64,000 nucleotides of DNA from Poriferisodalis sp965215815 (GTDB lineage Bacteria; Actinomycetota; Acidimicrobiia; Acidimicrobiales; Poriferisodalaceae). A model generated the notes under the pieces. It ran no database searches. It saw only the letters and a program-made list of their open reading frames with translations, and was not told where the DNA came from. Where the stretch lies: positions 992,001-1,056,000 of the forward strand of contig NZ_CBDCEO010000013.1 of assembly GCF_965215815.1 (NCBI RefSeq), in the 5' to 3' direction. The number at the start of each line of letters is the position of its first letter. Position 1 is the first letter of the stretch. This document shows, piece after piece, positions 52,213 to 61,352 of this stretch. The translations under genes and the position numbers were made by a program.

Positions 52213-52557
52213 ATGCTGGAACTCATCACCGACACCCCACCGACCCTCACCAATGAGGGCTGGCGCGCTCGGGGTCGCTGCCGCGACCTCGTGGGAACCC
52301 TGACGCCGCTGTTCTTCTCGGAGAACTTCTTCGAGATCGCTCGGGCCAAGGCAATCTGCTCGGCCTGCCCAGTGATGAACGAGTGCTTCGAGGGCGCCAA
52401 TGCGCGCCACGAGCCATGGGGCGTGTGGGGCGGCGAGCTCTTCGAGAACGGCCGAGTTTGCAGGGACAAACGCCCACGCGGCCGGCCGCCCAAACGGCCG
52501 CGGCCGCCACTGATCATCGAGGAGGTGCCACTGCCTCCCGATCTGGTTCGCGCCTGA
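52213..52557 (+). CDS. whiB7: WhiB7-type Fe-S transcriptional regulator
   Basis: 114 residues. The four [4Fe-4S] Cys are in GRCRDL and CSACPVMNEC, the WhiB turn is EPWGVWGGELF, and the AT-hook KRPRGRPPKRPRPP follows immediately, the combination that marks WhiB7. WhiB7 activates intrinsic drug-resistance genes together with the principal sigma factor. AAGGAG lies 8 bases before the ATG. The attenuator-like leader supports the identification. Confidence 0.9.
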   Translation: MLELITDTPPTLTNEGWRARGRCRDLVGTLTPLFFSENFFEIARAKAICSACPVMNECFEGANARHEPWGVWGGELFENGRVCRDKRPRGRPPKRPRPPLIIEEVPLPPDLVRA

Positions 52558-52588
52558 GTCCTCCCCCGCTCAGGCGCGTCCTCGACAC

Positions 52589-52608
52589 GGCCTGTCCCCT
52601 GACAGGCC
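52589..52608 (+). terminator. hairpin after whiB7
   Basis: GGCCTGTC (52589-52596), loop CCCT, GACAGGCC (52601-52608): eight perfect pairs 31 bases after the whiB7 stop. No U-run follows, so termination is probable but not certain. Confidence 0.6.
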
Positions 52609-52739
52609 CATCGGACACAGCCTGCCCCGGTGGACTGAGGTTGCCCGAAATGGGCGGCTGACAGCCCCGGGGCGGGCCGTCAGGGCGTTGGCAGCCCTGA
52701 AACGGGCGTCACATGAAGCGCAAGTAGCCTCGCCACTGC

Positions 52740-53468
52740 ATGGATGCACAGCGAGCGGCGCGCTTGCGAACGCAGCTATCAGGCTGGCGCGGTGGGCTGT
52801 TCGCCCTGCTTGGCCTGTACGCGCTTGGGGCAACAGTGTTCCTGCTGGCGGGTGGCGGCCAGCCCGCGATGACGTCGTTGGTGGCAATGGAAGCCGAAGT
52901 GGGCAGCGGCGGGGTCGACGTCGACTCCGACCCGGCCAGCACCCCCAATTCGACTGTGCCCGCTTCGGGTGTGCCCGCCTCAACAGTTGTGGCCGCGGCA
53001 CCGGAACCGCCTCCTCCGTGCAGCGACATCGACCCTTCGCAACACAGTGTCGACTCGAGCCTGGGCGCCGTGCACGCCTTGGCTTTCGTGACGCTCGATG
53101 AACGACCAGCCGCCTTCGCTGGCTATGTGGGCTGCCCGCTCATCGTGAACTTCTTCGCATCGTGGTGTGCGCCGTGCGTGACCGAGATGCCCGACTTCGA
53201 ACGCTTCTGGAATACCCACGGGGCCACGGTTGCGGTGCTGGGCCTTGCGGCGAATGATCGGCTCGAAGACGCCATCGCCACAGTGGCCGAACGCGGCGTG
53301 ACCTATCCCACCGGGCTCGATGAGGGCGAGCTGTTCATCGACTTCGGCGGGCTGGGCATGCCCACGACGGTCTTTGTGTCGCCCGACGGTGAGATTCTCG
53401 AGACTCACAGCGGCCTGCTGACCCTCGACGACATCACCAGCCGTGCCGAAGAGCACTTCGGGCTATGA
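52740..53468 (+). CDS. TlpA/ResA-type membrane-anchored thioredoxin
   Basis: 242 residues. One N-terminal helix (GGLFALLGLYALGATVFLLAGG) anchors it; a Ser/Thr/Pro linker leads to a thioredoxin fold with the active site NFFASWCAPCVTEMPDF and the cis-Pro loop GLGMPTTVFVSPDG. Acts outside the membrane as thiol-disulfide reductase, usually in cytochrome c maturation. Followed by its likely electron source, a CcdA-type protein. Confidence 0.92.
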   Translation: MDAQRAARLRTQLSGWRGGLFALLGLYALGATVFLLAGGGQPAMTSLVAMEAEVGSGGVDVDSDPASTPNSTVPASGVPASTVVAAAPEPPPPCSDIDPSQHSVDSSLGAVHALAFVTLDERPAAFAGYVGCPLIVNFFASWCAPCVTEMPDFERFWNTHGATVAVLGLAANDRLEDAIATVAERGVTYPTGLDEGELFIDFGGLGMPTTVFVSPDGEILETHSGLLTLDDITSRAEEHFGL

Positions 53469-53546
53469 AGATGCCGTGAGGGGCGCAATGATGAGCCGGA
53501 TGGCAGAAGTGACACCAGTCGGGTCTCTCCTGCGCAGGGGCGGCTT

Positions 53547-54464
53547 GTGAACGGCGCACGCCTCACCTTCGCCTTTACGGCCGGCATCGTCGCAACGGTC
53601 AACCCGTGCGGCTTCGCGATGCTGCCCGCCTACTTGTCGTTCTTCTTGGGGATCGACCGCCGAGCCGCCGAGGGCAGTTCCCGCGTCGGCGTCGGGCGGG
53701 CGCTGGCCACCGGCGCCGTCGTCACCACCGGCATCGTCGCAGTGTTCGGCATCGTCGGCATCGCGCTGTCGGCAGGGCTGAGCGCCCTGCGCGACTACGT
53801 GCCGTGGGCGGCCATTGTCATCGGCGTGGGGCTCATCGCACTCGGCGTCGCGATTCTCGCCGGATTCCGAATGACGGCGTATCTGCCCAAGTTCGAGCGC
53901 GGAGGCGCCGGTCGGGATGTGCGCTCGCTGTTCCTGTTCGGCGTCAGCTACGCCGTGGCCTCAGTGTCGTGCGGGCTGGCGACCTTCCTCGTCGTGGTCA
54001 CCGCATCGGCTGGCAACGACAGCTTCGTGGGCGGAATCGTGTCGTTCGTGCTCTATGCGCTGGGCATGGGCTTGGTGCTCACCTCGCTGGCAGTCAGCCT
54101 GGCGCTGGCTCGCGGCTGGCTGCTCGGCAAGCTGCGCGTGCTGATGCGCCACACCGACACCATCGCCGCGGTGCTGTTGATTGCGGCAGGTGCGTTCACG
54201 ATCTGGTACTGGATCAACGATCTGACTGACCGCAGCGGTGACGGACTGGTGGTGACCGTCGAGCGCTGGAGCAGCAGCCTGAGCAACTGGGTCGCCTCGG
54301 TGGGCGGCGTGCGACTGGGTCTTGTCATGAGCATCGTGCTCGCGGTCGGTGGCATGGCGATGCTGATGGCGGGTCGTGGCGACAGCGATGAGACTGGGAC
54401 GGATGACGTCGATGAACCGTCTGGGACGGACCAAGCGGACAGTGCCGCCGAGATGCTGAACTGA
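53547..54464 (+). CDS. ccdA: CcdA/DsbD-family transmembrane thiol transporter
   Basis: 305 residues, GTG start, six to eight helices. The two redox Cys are in TVNPCGFAMLPAYLSFFLG and in VSCGLATFLVVV. Transfers electrons from cytoplasmic thioredoxin to the extracytoplasmic TlpA-like partner 78 bases upstream. An extra helix and acidic tail (DETGTDDVDEPSG) follow. Consistent with the many c-type cytochromes in the window. Confidence 0.9.
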   Translation: MNGARLTFAFTAGIVATVNPCGFAMLPAYLSFFLGIDRRAAEGSSRVGVGRALATGAVVTTGIVAVFGIVGIALSAGLSALRDYVPWAAIVIGVGLIALGVAILAGFRMTAYLPKFERGGAGRDVRSLFLFGVSYAVASVSCGLATFLVVVTASAGNDSFVGGIVSFVLYALGMGLVLTSLAVSLALARGWLLGKLRVLMRHTDTIAAVLLIAAGAFTIWYWINDLTDRSGDGLVVTVERWSSSLSNWVASVGGVRLGLVMSIVLAVGGMAMLMAGRGDSDETGTDDVDEPSGTDQADSAAEMLN

Positions 54465-54470
54465 GCCACT

Positions 54471-55169
54471 GTGGCACTGCACCTGGCCGACCGCACGCTC
54501 CTCGACGCCGAACGGCCCTTCGCCGAACTCCTCGACCGGCCTGGTGTGACCGAAGTGCTGCAACTGCGCTCTCGCTTCGGCTTCATGGCCTTTCATGGCG
54601 GGTGGCTCGAGGAGGTCACCGATGACATCGCCACGGTGGCCGCCGAACGCAGCGGTGCCTCGGTGTATGCCTGCCTTCAAGGCCCCGACGACCAGTGGCA
54701 CCTGCCCAGCCACTGCTTCGATCCAACCGACTCTCCGGTGCTGCACCGGTTCCTCGACCATGTCGATGTGGTGGTCGCCGTCCACGGCTTCGGCAGCCCC
54801 CGGCTGCTGCGAGCGGTGCTGCTGGGCGGCCGCAATCGCGCGCTGGCGGCCCACGTCGCCGTGCACTTGATCGGGCGGCTGCCGCACTACGAGATCCTTC
54901 ACCGTCTCGACGACATCCCCCGCTCCCTGTCGGGCCAGCACCCGCGCAACCCCTGCAACCTGCCGCGAAGCGGTGGTGTGCAGATCGAGCTGCCCCCACG
55001 CATCCGCGGCAAGAGCCCGATGTGGACGGGATTCCGTGGACCCGGCCGTGTACCCCATCACGAGGCACTCATCGAAGGTCTGGCGGCTGCGGCTCGCGCA
55101 TGGACGCTCACCGAGGAACCAGCAGGCGATGGCCGCGGTCTGGTGCCCGCGGCGTCGCTCGCCGGCTGA
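54471..55169 (+). CDS. poly-gamma-glutamate hydrolase-like protein (PF05908-type)
   Basis: 232 residues, GTG start, six bases after ccdA. AFHGGWLEEVTDDIA and VVVAVHGFG match the Zn-binding pattern of the phage/bacillus gamma-PGA hydrolase family, as do GGRNRALA and the end NPCNLPRSGGVQIELPP. No signal peptide is visible, so it may act inside the cell on another gamma-linked peptide. Substrate uncertain. Confidence 0.75.
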   Translation: MALHLADRTLLDAERPFAELLDRPGVTEVLQLRSRFGFMAFHGGWLEEVTDDIATVAAERSGASVYACLQGPDDQWHLPSHCFDPTDSPVLHRFLDHVDVVVAVHGFGSPRLLRAVLLGGRNRALAAHVAVHLIGRLPHYEILHRLDDIPRSLSGQHPRNPCNLPRSGGVQIELPPRIRGKSPMWTGFRGPGRVPHHEALIEGLAAAARAWTLTEEPAGDGRGLVPAASLAG

Positions 55170-55179
55170 GGGACTCCCG

Positions 55180-55593
55180 ATGCGGCGCCGCATCGCAGTG
55201 ACGGTCGCGATGGCCGGCATCGTCGGTACCGCGGGCAGATGGGTTGTGGCCACACGGATCAATGACGACTGGGCTCTGCTCGTTGTAAACGTCGTGGGCT
55301 GCGGCCTCATCGGCTGGGCCGTAGCTCGCGCCGGGCGGTTTCATGCCCAGCGTCACCCTCGGCCGGGCTCCCACGGTGCGCCCGGGAGCCCTGCTGTGCC
55401 ATCGCCCTGGCTGACCGCTGGCTTCTGCGGGGCACTGACCAGCATGTCGGCGCTCGCACTTCAGTTGGCCAGGCTCCTCGACGACGGTCGGGTCGGAACC
55501 GCCGGTGCATGGCTCGGCCTGACGGTTGCAGCTTGTACCGCGGCATATGTCGCAGGCCGCGCGGCAGCTCTCGTCCAAGGGCCACGGCCATGA
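55180..55593 (+). CDS. crcB: fluoride channel subunit FluC/CrcB (first of pair)
   Basis: 137 residues from ATG 55180; four helices. The family signature is GIVGTAGRWVVATR, the helix 2 VVNVVGCGLIGW, and GFCGALTSMSALALQLARL, equivalent to the Thr/Ser track. The proline- and His-rich loop after helix 2 is longer than usual. Overlaps the second crcB gene by ATGA, so a heterodimeric channel is likely. No fluoride riboswitch was seen in the short gap upstream. Confidence 0.85.
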   Translation: MRRRIAVTVAMAGIVGTAGRWVVATRINDDWALLVVNVVGCGLIGWAVARAGRFHAQRHPRPGSHGAPGSPAVPSPWLTAGFCGALTSMSALALQLARLLDDGRVGTAGAWLGLTVAACTAAYVAGRAAALVQGPRP

Positions 55594-55919
55594 CGACAAT
55601 CGCAGTCATGCTCGGCTTCGGCGTCGCAGCGGCCGTCGGCACCATGCTCCGCTGGCGAACGAGCACTGCGCTCGGGCCGGGCGGGACGCTGCTGGTCAAC
55701 ATCGCCGGCGCCTTCGCCTTGGGCCTGCTGGCGAGCACCTCGGGCGCCGCCGCAACCATCGTGGGCACCGCAGGTCTCGGCGCCCTTACCACCGTGTCGG
55801 GCATCCTCGGAGAAAGCGCACGTCTCAGCAGGGCTAGCCCTGTGCTGGCGCTCGGCTACGTCTCGCTGACCATCACAGGCGCAACCGCCGCCGCCTACCT
55901 CGGCCTCGCGCTCGTCTAG
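55590..55919 (+). CDS. crcB: fluoride channel subunit FluC/CrcB (second of pair)
   Basis: 109 residues from ATG 55590. GVAAAVGTMLRWRTS, LLVNIAGAFALGLLAS (with the conserved Asn) and GTAGLGALTTVSGILGE are family motifs. Shorter than its partner and more canonical. Gram-positive bacteria often encode two different crcB proteins side by side. Confidence 0.87.
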   Translation: MTTIAVMLGFGVAAAVGTMLRWRTSTALGPGGTLLVNIAGAFALGLLASTSGAAATIVGTAGLGALTTVSGILGESARLSRASPVLALGYVSLTITGATAAAYLGLALV

Positions 55920-55961
55920 CGCGCATCAACCATCCAAGAGGGCGCATCTAGTCTCGACCGC

Positions 55962-57821
55962 ATGGCCGACGCCGCCGCTGACGGAGCGTCCGACGACGCC
56001 GATCCGCCGGACTCGGAGCGGCGGCCGTCGCGCCTGCAAACGATCGTGGCCGCTGTCATCGTCGTGGCCGTCTTCGTTGGTGCCACGGTGCTGGTTGCAG
56101 GCGACGATGCATTCGAATTGTTCGATTCGTCTCCGGAGTCCTGCGCTGTCGAGAGCGCACCCGCAACCCTCGAAGCCGATCCGCCGCCAAGTGTCCGTCA
56201 GACCCTGTCTGCAGAACCGGTACTGCAGTGGACGCAGGTCGATGCACCCGTCGAGCAGTTCTACCGAACTCGCACGCGAGACGATGGCGCTGTCCAGCGC
56301 ACCGGCCTGGTCTCGGACTTCCACACGACAGCGGATGGACGAATCGTGGTCGTGGTCAACAAAGACGGGGCGCACCGGCTCGAGATCACGTCCAACGGCA
56401 CTGACTGGGATGCATTCCCCCTTCCCCAGGACATCGATCCGACGGAGATACACATCTCGCGCGATCGCTGGGTGATCGTTGGGCCCGCGTTGGACGCCAC
56501 CGGTGAAGCCATTGATCCGTGGGCACCCGACCAGGTGCTGCTCTCTCGTGATCAAGGCGTGACTTGGACCGAGGTGCCGATCGATCCGGGCACGCCCCCG
56601 TTCTTCAACGAACAGCACCTGTCCACGCTCGATCTCATGGTCTCGCAAGGTCGCATCGCGCTGGCGACCGCAGTATTCCCCTCACCGCAGTTGGCCGACC
56701 TGCTGGTCGATCGCGGTCTTGTGGCAGATGCGGACGAGATACATCTTGGGAGCGTCGGAGTCGACAGCGTGATGATGCTGGTGCCCTCCGATGATCCCGA
56801 GTTCGAACACTCCACGATCCTCTTCACGTACGACGAAATGGACCTCAGCGAACGACAACAGACGCTGACGGAGTTCTGGAAGACGGTCCTGGGCAGCGGG
56901 CAAGTCGGCTACGTCCGCGTCTACGCCGGGGATGAGAACGGCCTAGCGATCACGGGCGAGTTCGACACCGATATAGCTCGGGGCGCAGCGACTCGTGACG
57001 GCTTCATGCTGACTGTCGCCGACGACGACTCCGACGGCTATCGCTACCATGCTTCCTCGGACGGACGCGCATGGAATGAGATCCCCACCGGTGCACCTGT
57101 CCGTGCACAGTTTGCTGACGTCGGTGCCGATGGGTCGATATGGACAGTTGCCACCGGAGACGGCACGTCCAGCACCATCGCAAGCCTGCAATGTGGTCAG
57201 GCTCCCGAGAGCTTGGCAGTGCTCGGCGGCCTCATCGTGGGCGGACCGCGTGGTGCAGGGCTCCGTGTCGGTGACGGTGGCTTCGTCGCGATCGCTCGAC
57301 CCGTGCCAGAGTTCCGATCGCTCTTTGGCTTCGAGATGCTCGACGCGCTGCTCTTCCTGCCCTCGGGTCGAATCGCCAAGAATGGCTTCGAATTTCGCCT
57401 CAATGAACCCGAGGGTGGCCTCACGCTGTGGGACGTTGCCCAGGAATCTCCCGTTTATGAATGGGGCGACACTCTAAGAATGGGCCCCTCACCGTGGGTG
57501 CGCGAGAGCGGTACCGACCACGAGTACGAAGTGACGTTCGAAGATCCTGACAGCAGCGCTGAACTCGTGATTTTCGCGATGGACGATCTTGAGGAACATC
57601 TAATTCCCCTCAGGCGCAAAGCGGCCAGGTCCTTGCGAGGCCCGGTCTGGATCGGTTGGTCCCGGAACGGCATCAATTGGGACTGGCAGACGGAGGTGGA
57701 CGCTTTCGGACTCAGCACCCGACTCAGGGATGCCGAGGTCGCGGTCGGGCGCGATTTCGTGATCGCTTCGGTCGAGCCGATGGAAGGTGATCCCATCTGG
57801 TTCGTGACCACGACACCCTGA
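55962..57821 (+). CDS. membrane-anchored protein with BNR/Asp-box-like repeats
   Basis: 619 residues. One N-terminal helix (LQTIVAAVIVVAVFVGATVLVAG) suggests an anchored extracytoplasmic protein. Several Ser-x-Asp-x-Gly-x-x-Trp-like boxes are seen (ITSNGTDWDAF, LSRDQGVTWTEV, ASSDGRAWNEI, WSRNGINWDW), pointing to a sialidase-like beta-propeller without visible catalytic residues. Function unknown. Convergent with serS. Confidence 0.7.
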   Translation: MADAAADGASDDADPPDSERRPSRLQTIVAAVIVVAVFVGATVLVAGDDAFELFDSSPESCAVESAPATLEADPPPSVRQTLSAEPVLQWTQVDAPVEQFYRTRTRDDGAVQRTGLVSDFHTTADGRIVVVVNKDGAHRLEITSNGTDWDAFPLPQDIDPTEIHISRDRWVIVGPALDATGEAIDPWAPDQVLLSRDQGVTWTEVPIDPGTPPFFNEQHLSTLDLMVSQGRIALATAVFPSPQLADLLVDRGLVADADEIHLGSVGVDSVMMLVPSDDPEFEHSTILFTYDEMDLSERQQTLTEFWKTVLGSGQVGYVRVYAGDENGLAITGEFDTDIARGAATRDGFMLTVADDDSDGYRYHASSDGRAWNEIPTGAPVRAQFADVGADGSIWTVATGDGTSSTIASLQCGQAPESLAVLGGLIVGGPRGAGLRVGDGGFVAIARPVPEFRSLFGFEMLDALLFLPSGRIAKNGFEFRLNEPEGGLTLWDVAQESPVYEWGDTLRMGPSPWVRESGTDHEYEVTFEDPDSSAELVIFAMDDLEEHLIPLRRKAARSLRGPVWIGWSRNGINWDWQTEVDAFGLSTRLRDAEVAVGRDFVIASVEPMEGDPIWFVTTTP

Positions 57822-57842
57822 CGGTTGCCGCTGGCTGGAAGC

Positions 57843-59096
57843 TCAGGCGGGAGCGGGGATCTCGGTGAAGTTGAGCCAGGGGTGAAGCACTTCGGGCACG
57901 GCAATCGAGCCGTCGGGGCGCTGGTGGTTCTCCATGATGAACACGAGTGTGCGGCCTACTGCGCAAGCCGTGCCGTTGAGCGTGTGGACTAGGCCGGTGC
58001 CGTCGTCGTCCGCCCAGCGGGTGCCCAGCCGACGAGCCGAGTAGTCGGTGTAGTTCGAACACGACGTGACCTCGCGGTACGCCCGCTCCGATGGCAACCA
58101 GACCTCGAGGTCGTATTTCTTGGCCGCTGCTGCCCCCAGGTCGCCGGCCGCCACGTTGATGACCCGGTAGGGCAGATCGAGCGAACCGACAATCTCCTCC
58201 TGGATGGTGCGCAAGGCCTCCAGCTCGTCCCAGCTCGTGTCCGGATCGCAGAACGAGAACATCTCGACCTTGTCGAACTGGTGCACCCGGAAGATGCCGC
58301 GGGTGTCCTTGCCATACGTGCCGGCCTCGCGGCGGAAGCATGACGAGAACCCGGCATAACGCAGCGGCAGCTCAGCCCGACCCAAGCGCTCGCCCCGGTG
58401 CAGGCCAGCCAACGCAACCTCAGATGTCCCGATGAGAAACAGATCGTCGCCGGCAATCTCGTACACCTGATGACGGTCTGCGGGGAAGAACCCGGCCTCG
58501 ACCATCATCTCCTCGCGTACCAGCACCGGCGGCGCGATCGGGACGAAACCGTCTCGCTCCAGCAAGTCCATCGTCCACTGCACGAGGGCGAACTCCAACC
58601 GCACTGCGGCGCCTTTGAGGTAGGCGAACCGCGAACCGCTGTTGCGGGCCCCGCTCTCCGAGTCGACGAGGCCGGTCAACGCTCCGATCTCGGCGTGATC
58701 GTGGGCAGGCGGCTCGCCGCACTCCCCCACCTCGTGCACCGTCTCGAAATCCTCCTCGCCACCCGACGGCACATCGGCCGCCGCAGGGTTCGGAGCCTGC
58801 AGCGCCAATTCGGTGCGCTGCTCGGCAGCGGCGCGCTCTTCGGTCTCAAGGCGCTCAACCTCTTCCTTGAGGCGCCCCGCCTCGGCGATCTTGGCCGGGC
58901 GATCGTCGGGTGCCGCACGGCCGATCTCGCGTGAGGCGGCATTCTGGGCGGCACGCGCCTGCTCGGCCTGATGGGTCACCGACCGCCACGTCTCGTCTGC
59001 CGCGAGCACGCTGTCAATGATTTCCGCCGACACGCCCTTGCGCACAGCGCCGTCGCGGTACGGGGCCTCGTCACGCAGCCGGCGGAGGTCGATCAC
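57843..59096 (-). CDS. serS: seryl-tRNA synthetase
   Basis: Charges tRNA-Ser, and tRNA-Sec in selenium-using bacteria. 417 residues from GTG 59096 (VIDLRRLRDEAPYRDG). N-terminal coiled-coil arm (AAREIGR to ERAAAEQRT), class II motif 2 CFRREAGTYGKDTRGIFRVHQF and motif 3 LNGTACAVGRTLVFIMENHQ, quoted in part, with TSCSNYTDYSARR. Divergent from the predicted selenoprotein with 79 bases between. Confidence 0.96.
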   Translation of the reverse strand: MIDLRRLRDEAPYRDGAVRKGVSAEIIDSVLAADETWRSVTHQAEQARAAQNAASREIGRAAPDDRPAKIAEAGRLKEEVERLETEERAAAEQRTELALQAPNPAAADVPSGGEEDFETVHEVGECGEPPAHDHAEIGALTGLVDSESGARNSGSRFAYLKGAAVRLEFALVQWTMDLLERDGFVPIAPPVLVREEMMVEAGFFPADRHQVYEIAGDDLFLIGTSEVALAGLHRGERLGRAELPLRYAGFSSCFRREAGTYGKDTRGIFRVHQFDKVEMFSFCDPDTSWDELEALRTIQEEIVGSLDLPYRVINVAAGDLGAAAAKKYDLEVWLPSERAYREVTSCSNYTDYSARRLGTRWADDDGTGLVHTLNGTACAVGRTLVFIMENHQRPDGSIAVPEVLHPWLNFTEIPAPA

Positions 59097-59175
59097 GCCG
59101 GCTGAAGCTACCGGCCCCGCAGCGATGCGAGCCACACTGCAAACTGTGGCGTTCACCCACTGCGAAGGAACATCC

Positions 59176-60912
59176 ATGGAACCCTCCTACGACGTCGTCT
59201 GGCCTGGATCCCATTCGGGAATCGAACACCGGGAACTGGCGCCGCGGCTCGACACACTGGCCGGCAAGCGCATCGGGTTCCTGTGGGACTACCTGTTCCG
59301 TGGCGACGAGCTGTTCCCGATCCTCGAGCGCGAGCTCGCCAACCGGTTCGAGAACGTGGAGTTCATCGGCTACGACACGTTCGGCAACACCCACGGCCCC
59401 GATGAAGCCGAAGTGATCGACCGCCTGCCCGATTCGCTGCGTTCACGAGCCGTGGACGCGGTGGTGTCGGGCATGGGCTGCTGAGGCAGCTGCACGCCCG
59501 CCGTGGCGCGGGCAGCAGTGGTGGCCGAGACCGCCGGAGTGCCGTCGGTTTCGGTCGTGTGCGAGAGCTTCGACGGCCAGGCCATCGCCACCGCCCGGGG
59601 TCACGGCTTCGACGGGCTGCCAGTGGCCCTCACCGTGGGGCATGTCGATGCCCAGTCCGCCGCCGAGATGGTGGCCAACTTCGTTTCTCACACCGTCGAC
59701 GCAGTCATCGAGGGCCTCACCGGCGAGTCGGCGGTCAGCAACGGCACGAACGGTGCCACCTCCCACGTCGATCCGCTCCCTGACGACCGAGCTCCCTACG
59801 ACCCAGTAGCCAGCGGATCCATCGACGAGATCAACGACGTCTTTGCCAGCCGGGGCTGGTCCGACGGCCTGCCGATCGTGCCGCCGACACGCGACCGTGT
59901 CGAGGCATTCCTGGCCGGCTCTGGCCTTGATCCGGCGCAGTCGCTGGGTCTCGCTCGCACGACCGGCCGTGACATGACCGTGTGGTCGGTGGCGACCAAC
60001 GCCGTCATGGCGGGCTGCGAAGCGCGGCACCTTCCGGTGCTGCTCGCCGCGGCCCGCATCCTGGCCGACCCGCACTACGGCGCCGAGCACTCGGGCAACA
60101 CCACCGGCGCCGATGCCCTGATGATCCTCAACGGGGCCCAGGCGGCAGAACTCGGCTTCAACTCCGGTGTCGGGGCGCTGCGCGACGGCGTGCGCGCCAA
60201 CACCAGCGTCGGCCGCTGGCTGCGGCTGTACCAGCGCAACGTGTTCGGCTTCACCGCCACTGAACACGACAAGTGCACGTTCGGGAACACATTTCGGGTC
60301 GTGCTGTGCGAGGACTCCGCGACGCTGGCTGACATCGGCTGGGAACCCGTCAGTGCCGAGTTCGGGTTTGGCCCCGACGACGACGTGCTGACCATGGCCC
60401 GCTTCAACAGTGGCGCGATCGTCGGCAGCGTGTTCGGATCGACACCGGACGAGATGGTGCCCTACCTGAGCGACGGACTGGCTCGCATCACCGGCTGGGA
60501 GCTCGGCCACCTGTACGGCCTTGGCCACCTGCACTACCGGCCGCTGCTGGTACTGTCGCCGATCCTGGCACGCACCTGTTCTGCGGCAGGGTGGACCAAG
60601 GCGCGCTTGGCCGAGGCCTTGTTCGAACATGCCCGCATCCCGGCGTGGCGCTTTGAGAAGCTCATCGGCGAGTGGACGAACCTGACGGCGGGCCGTCCCC
60701 GGCTCACCGACGTCGTCGCCGCCGGCAAGCTGCCGCCGCAGTTCGCAACCTCCAACGATCCAGATCGGCTGGTGCCGATCGTGTCAGAGCCGTCGAAGTT
60801 CGTGATTGCCGTGGCGGGCGATGCGAACCGCACGAATGCGTACGTGTTCAGCCAAGACGGCCCGCACGGCGACTACACCGCTTCGGCAATAGAACGGCTC
60901 AAGAGCGACTGA
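59176..60912 (+). CDS. predicted selenoprotein of the UGSC family, with C-terminal domain
   Basis: The frame from ATG 59176 (AAGGA upstream) reaches TGA at 59482-59484 and continues open to 60912: 578 residues if TGA is read as Sec (residue 103). The context is VVSGMGC-U-GSCTPAVARAAV, the motif after which UGSC (seleno)proteins are named, and sequence on both sides fits one domain (GKRIGFLWDYLFRG before; GVPSVSVVCESFDGQA after). From about residue 215 a second domain follows (GWSDGLPIVPPTRDRV, NAVMAGCEARHLPVL, GFNSGVGALRDG). Likely thiol redox role; substrate unknown. Alternative: a stop mutation at a Cys codon. Confidence 0.8.
59482..59518 (+). promoter_or_regulatory. UGA codon and candidate bacterial SECIS hairpin
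   Basis: Directly after the UGA: CTGC (59490-59493) with GCAG (59515-59518), a small internal loop AC/A, then GCCCGC (59496-59501) with GCGGGC (59508-59513) and the apical loop CGTGGC. The unpaired GG in the loop and the distance of about 20 bases from UGA fit bacterial SECIS elements, which sit within the coding region. Confidence 0.6.
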
Positions 60913-60951
60913 CGAGCCGCTGTACTCGGGAACCACGTCGCTGGACGACTA

Positions 60952-61341
60952 TCAGCAGCTCGGGTTGGGGCTGAGGTCGCAGCCCGCTGGGTCGGTCCAC
61001 AACACCATCGAGGTGCCCAACGCCACGTAGACGGCGACAGCGAGCACCAAGCCACCCACGAACAGCCACGTGAAGAGTTTGTTGTCGAACCGCAAGTGCA
61101 TGAAATAGGCGACGACGATCCAGAATTTCACCACCATCAGGATGAGGAGCGCCGGAACCTCCACCGGACCGAAGTTCACGAAGTACGTCATCACCTCCGC
61201 TGCTGTCAGCGCACCCAGCAGCAGGGCGACCTTGATGTAGCCGAGGTCGCTCAGGCCATGTTCGTGATCGTCGTGGTCGTCGTGCTCGCCGTGGTCGTCG
61301 TGAACCTCTGCGGGGGTGGTTTCTTCGGTGGCGGTGCTCAT
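60952..61341 (-). CDS. cytochrome c oxidase subunit IV-like protein
   Basis: 129 residues from ATG 61341. Three helices (YIKVALLLGALTAAEVMTYF; ALLILMVVKFWIVVAYFMHL; LFTWLFVGGLVLAVAVYVAL) with the RFDNK loop typical of prokaryotic COX4-like subunits. The N-terminus is rich in His/Asp (HDDHGEHDDHDDHEHG). Twelve bases after ctaE, so in the oxidase operon. Confidence 0.88.
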   Translation of the reverse strand: MSTATEETTPAEVHDDHGEHDDHDDHEHGLSDLGYIKVALLLGALTAAEVMTYFVNFGPVEVPALLILMVVKFWIVVAYFMHLRFDNKLFTWLFVGGLVLAVAVYVALGTSMVLWTDPAGCDLSPNPSC

Positions 61342-61352
61342 CGCTGCACTCC

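Noticed and set aside
53961..55310. 449-residue minus-strand ORF
   Set aside because: Antisense to ccdA, the hydrolase-like gene and crcB; His/Gln-rich composition typical of shadow frames.
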